Part shown: in pieces, positions 62,913 through 64,000 of the stretch
Numbering within the stretch: the first letter of the stretch is position 1
How the letters are laid out: each line of letters starts with the position of its first letter
From: Calorimonas adulescens
Lineage (GTDB): Bacteria; Bacillota; Thermoanaerobacteria; Thermoanaerobacterales; UBA4877
NCBI RefSeq assembly: GCF_008274215.1
Contig: NZ_VTPS01000001.1
Location: forward strand, 124,001 to 188,000
Length of the DNA: 64,000 bases
Reading direction: 5' to 3'
Translations under genes and position numbers: made by a program
The notes under the pieces: model-generated
The model's database searches: none
The model's input: only the letters and a program-made list of their open reading frames with translations
What the model was told of the DNA's origin: nothing

Positions 62913-64000
62913 TCAAACAGCATTTATCCTGAATACATCCTTTACACCATTTAACCCTTTAAGACGGGTCATTATCTTTTCTAGTTCATCTTTCGTATTT
63001 ATTTCCAGGGTCATGTTAATCACAGCCCTGTTATCCCTACCTGTCCTGGCGTTTACGGCCTTTACTGGAACTTTATTATCCGAAAGCACTCCGGTAATTT
63101 CTGAAAGCAAACCATATCTATCTATAGCATAAACCTGTATGTCAGCCTGATAGGTATCAGTTACTCTGCTACCCCAATCAACTGTTATAAGCTTGCTTTT
63201 ATCTACACTTGGACCGTTTACATTAGGACAATCAACCCTGTGTACAGACACACCTCTTCCCTTAGTGATATAGCCAATTATCTCATCTCCAGGTACAGGG
63301 CTACAGCATTTAGCGATTCTGATAAGAATGTTATCCACACCAGGCACACGTATGCCGTTTTCGGTCTTTTCTCTTCTTTCTTTTTTAGGTCTTGCCTCAG
63401 TTCGGCCCTCTTCTACACCACCCCTTGTTAATTCCTTGCGTTCTTTGTATATTTCCCGTATTCGCGGCATTATCTGAGAAGTGGCCAGGCCACCATATCC
63501 TATAGCAGCATAAAGGTCATCCACGCTTTTTATTCCTATCCTCTTCGCCACTTCTTCCAATATTTCCTCATTGGAAACATCTTTCAATCTGCGTATCCTG
63601 AGAAGCTCATGCTCAATTATATCCTTACCTCTTGCAATATTTTCTTCTCTTCTCTCCTTTTTAAACCACTGCTTTATCTTATTTTTTGCCTGAGAACTTT
63701 TTACGATACTCAGCCAGTCACGGCTTGGACCCCTGTCAGGACTTGTCGAGGTAATGATTGTCACTATATCCCCATTATTTAACCTATAATCCAGTGGTAC
63801 AAGCTTGCCGTTTACCTTTGCCCCGACACACTTATGTCCTATATCAGTATGAATCGTATAAGCAAAATCTATAGGTGTTGAGCCAATTGGCAGGTTTATG
63901 ACATCACCCTTGGGCGTAAACACATAGACCTCATCAGTAAAAAGGTCTATCTTAAGTGTCTCCATAAACTCCCTGGCATCCTTTAGCTCACCTTGCCACT
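62913..64000 (-). CDS. relA: (p)ppGpp synthetase/hydrolase RelA/SpoT, C-terminal part
   Basis: Partial: the frame enters from the right edge ([20 protein letters not shown] at the edge), so the ATG at 63965 is internal. Visible are the TGS domain ([20 protein letters not shown]), the helical and zinc-finger regions ([20 protein letters not shown]), and the ACT domain ([20 protein letters not shown]). The N-terminal hydrolase and synthetase domains lie outside. Stringent-response enzyme. Confidence 0.95.
   Translation of the reverse strand, partial: WQGELKDAREFMETLKIDLFTDEVYVFTPKGDVINLPIGSTPIDFAYTIHTDIGHKCVGAKVNGKLVPLDYRLNNGDIVTIITSTSPDRGPSRDWLSIVKSSQAKNKIKQWFKKERREENIARGKDIIEHELLRIRRLKDVSNEEILEEVAKRIGIKSVDDLYAAIGYGGLATSQIMPRIREIYKERKELTRGGVEEGRTEARPKKERREKTENGIRVPGVDNILIRIAKCCSPVPGDEIIGYITKGRGVSVHRVDCPNVNGPSVDKSKLITVDWGSRVTDTYQADIQVYAIDRYGLLSEITGVLSDNKVPVKAVNARTGRDNRAVINMTLEINTKDELEKIMTRLKGLNGVKDVFRINAV

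Larger units (their letters stand above)
3185..63491. repeat. Nonamer GGCCWGGCC, 16 dispersed copies
   Basis: GGCCAGGCC (plus strand) begins at 3185, 3966, 6625, 14087, 15244, 19963, 24123, 24647, 31963, 55395 and 63483; GGCCTGGCC at 32755, 43321, 53093, 57003 and 61872. All are inside genes. Coding-strand reading gives Gly-Leu-Ala in ten genes, but Ala-Trp-Pro, Ala-Arg-Pro, Arg-Pro-Gly or Trp-Pro-Gly in others, so three reading frames are used. No copy lies in the insert or in an RNA gene. Confidence 0.85.

Overview
The window looks like a chromosome segment of a spore-forming, low-GC Firmicute, most likely an anaerobic and possibly thermophilic member of the Clostridia. Support comes from a complete spoIIIA operon, an uninterrupted sigK, T-box-controlled synthetase genes, feoAB with fur, IreB, and an OLE RNA next to its partner gene oapA. 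Nearly every gene lies on the minus strand, so transcription runs from high to low coordinates. I saw no tRNA, rRNA, prophage or CRISPR array.

In transcription order: the 3' part of relA, dtd and an MBL hydrolase (62-64 kb); a T-box leader with hisS-aspS, then 6S RNA and a copper-type csoR with an RseC-like gene (57-62 kb); yerB, ltaE and rarA (54-57 kb); iscR-iscS-mnmA, a PRC-barrel gene, a 50-residue protein and an AI-2E family permease (49-54 kb). A 1.9 kb foreign insert (47.28-49.19 kb) lies between the permease and the alaS promoter. It is bounded by an exact 18-bp direct repeat and holds transposase debris and a metallophosphoesterase gene. Next come T-box-alaS-ireB-AKR-ruvX-DUF1292 (42-47 kb), a Fur-controlled feoAB with a tiny zinc ribbon, fur and rnjA (37-42 kb), lysO in two genes, ylbF, queT, mltG and the tRNA U34 pair trmR-trhP (32.5-37 kb), then a class B PBP, sigK and yqeG.

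From 18.9 to 29.4 kb is a full monoderm type IV pilus operon: pilB-pilT-pilC-pilA-pilD, four minor pilins or pilin-like genes, comFB and pilMNO. It is followed by a DNase IV-like gene, pepP, efp, spoIIIAA-AH, and an Asp23/AmaP envelope module. The last block is nusB-(folD remnant)-xseA-xseB-ispA-OLE RNA-oapA-dxs-tlyA-nadK-argR-recN. This is the usual isoprenoid and DNA-repair string, but folD is cut down to 41 codons.

The features most worth a second look are: a nonamer GGCC(A/T)GGCC present 16 times and spread over unrelated genes; the OLE RNA with its own promoter and oapA; the 18-bp-flanked insert; the folD stub; a pilin-like protein with a Gly-rich hinge and a second membrane helix; paired Fur boxes bracketing the feoA promoter; and a hisS-aspS T-box whose specifier region reads GAC and CAC in overlap. 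Starts were often moved downstream of the longest frame where a clear Shine-Dalgarno site decided the matter.
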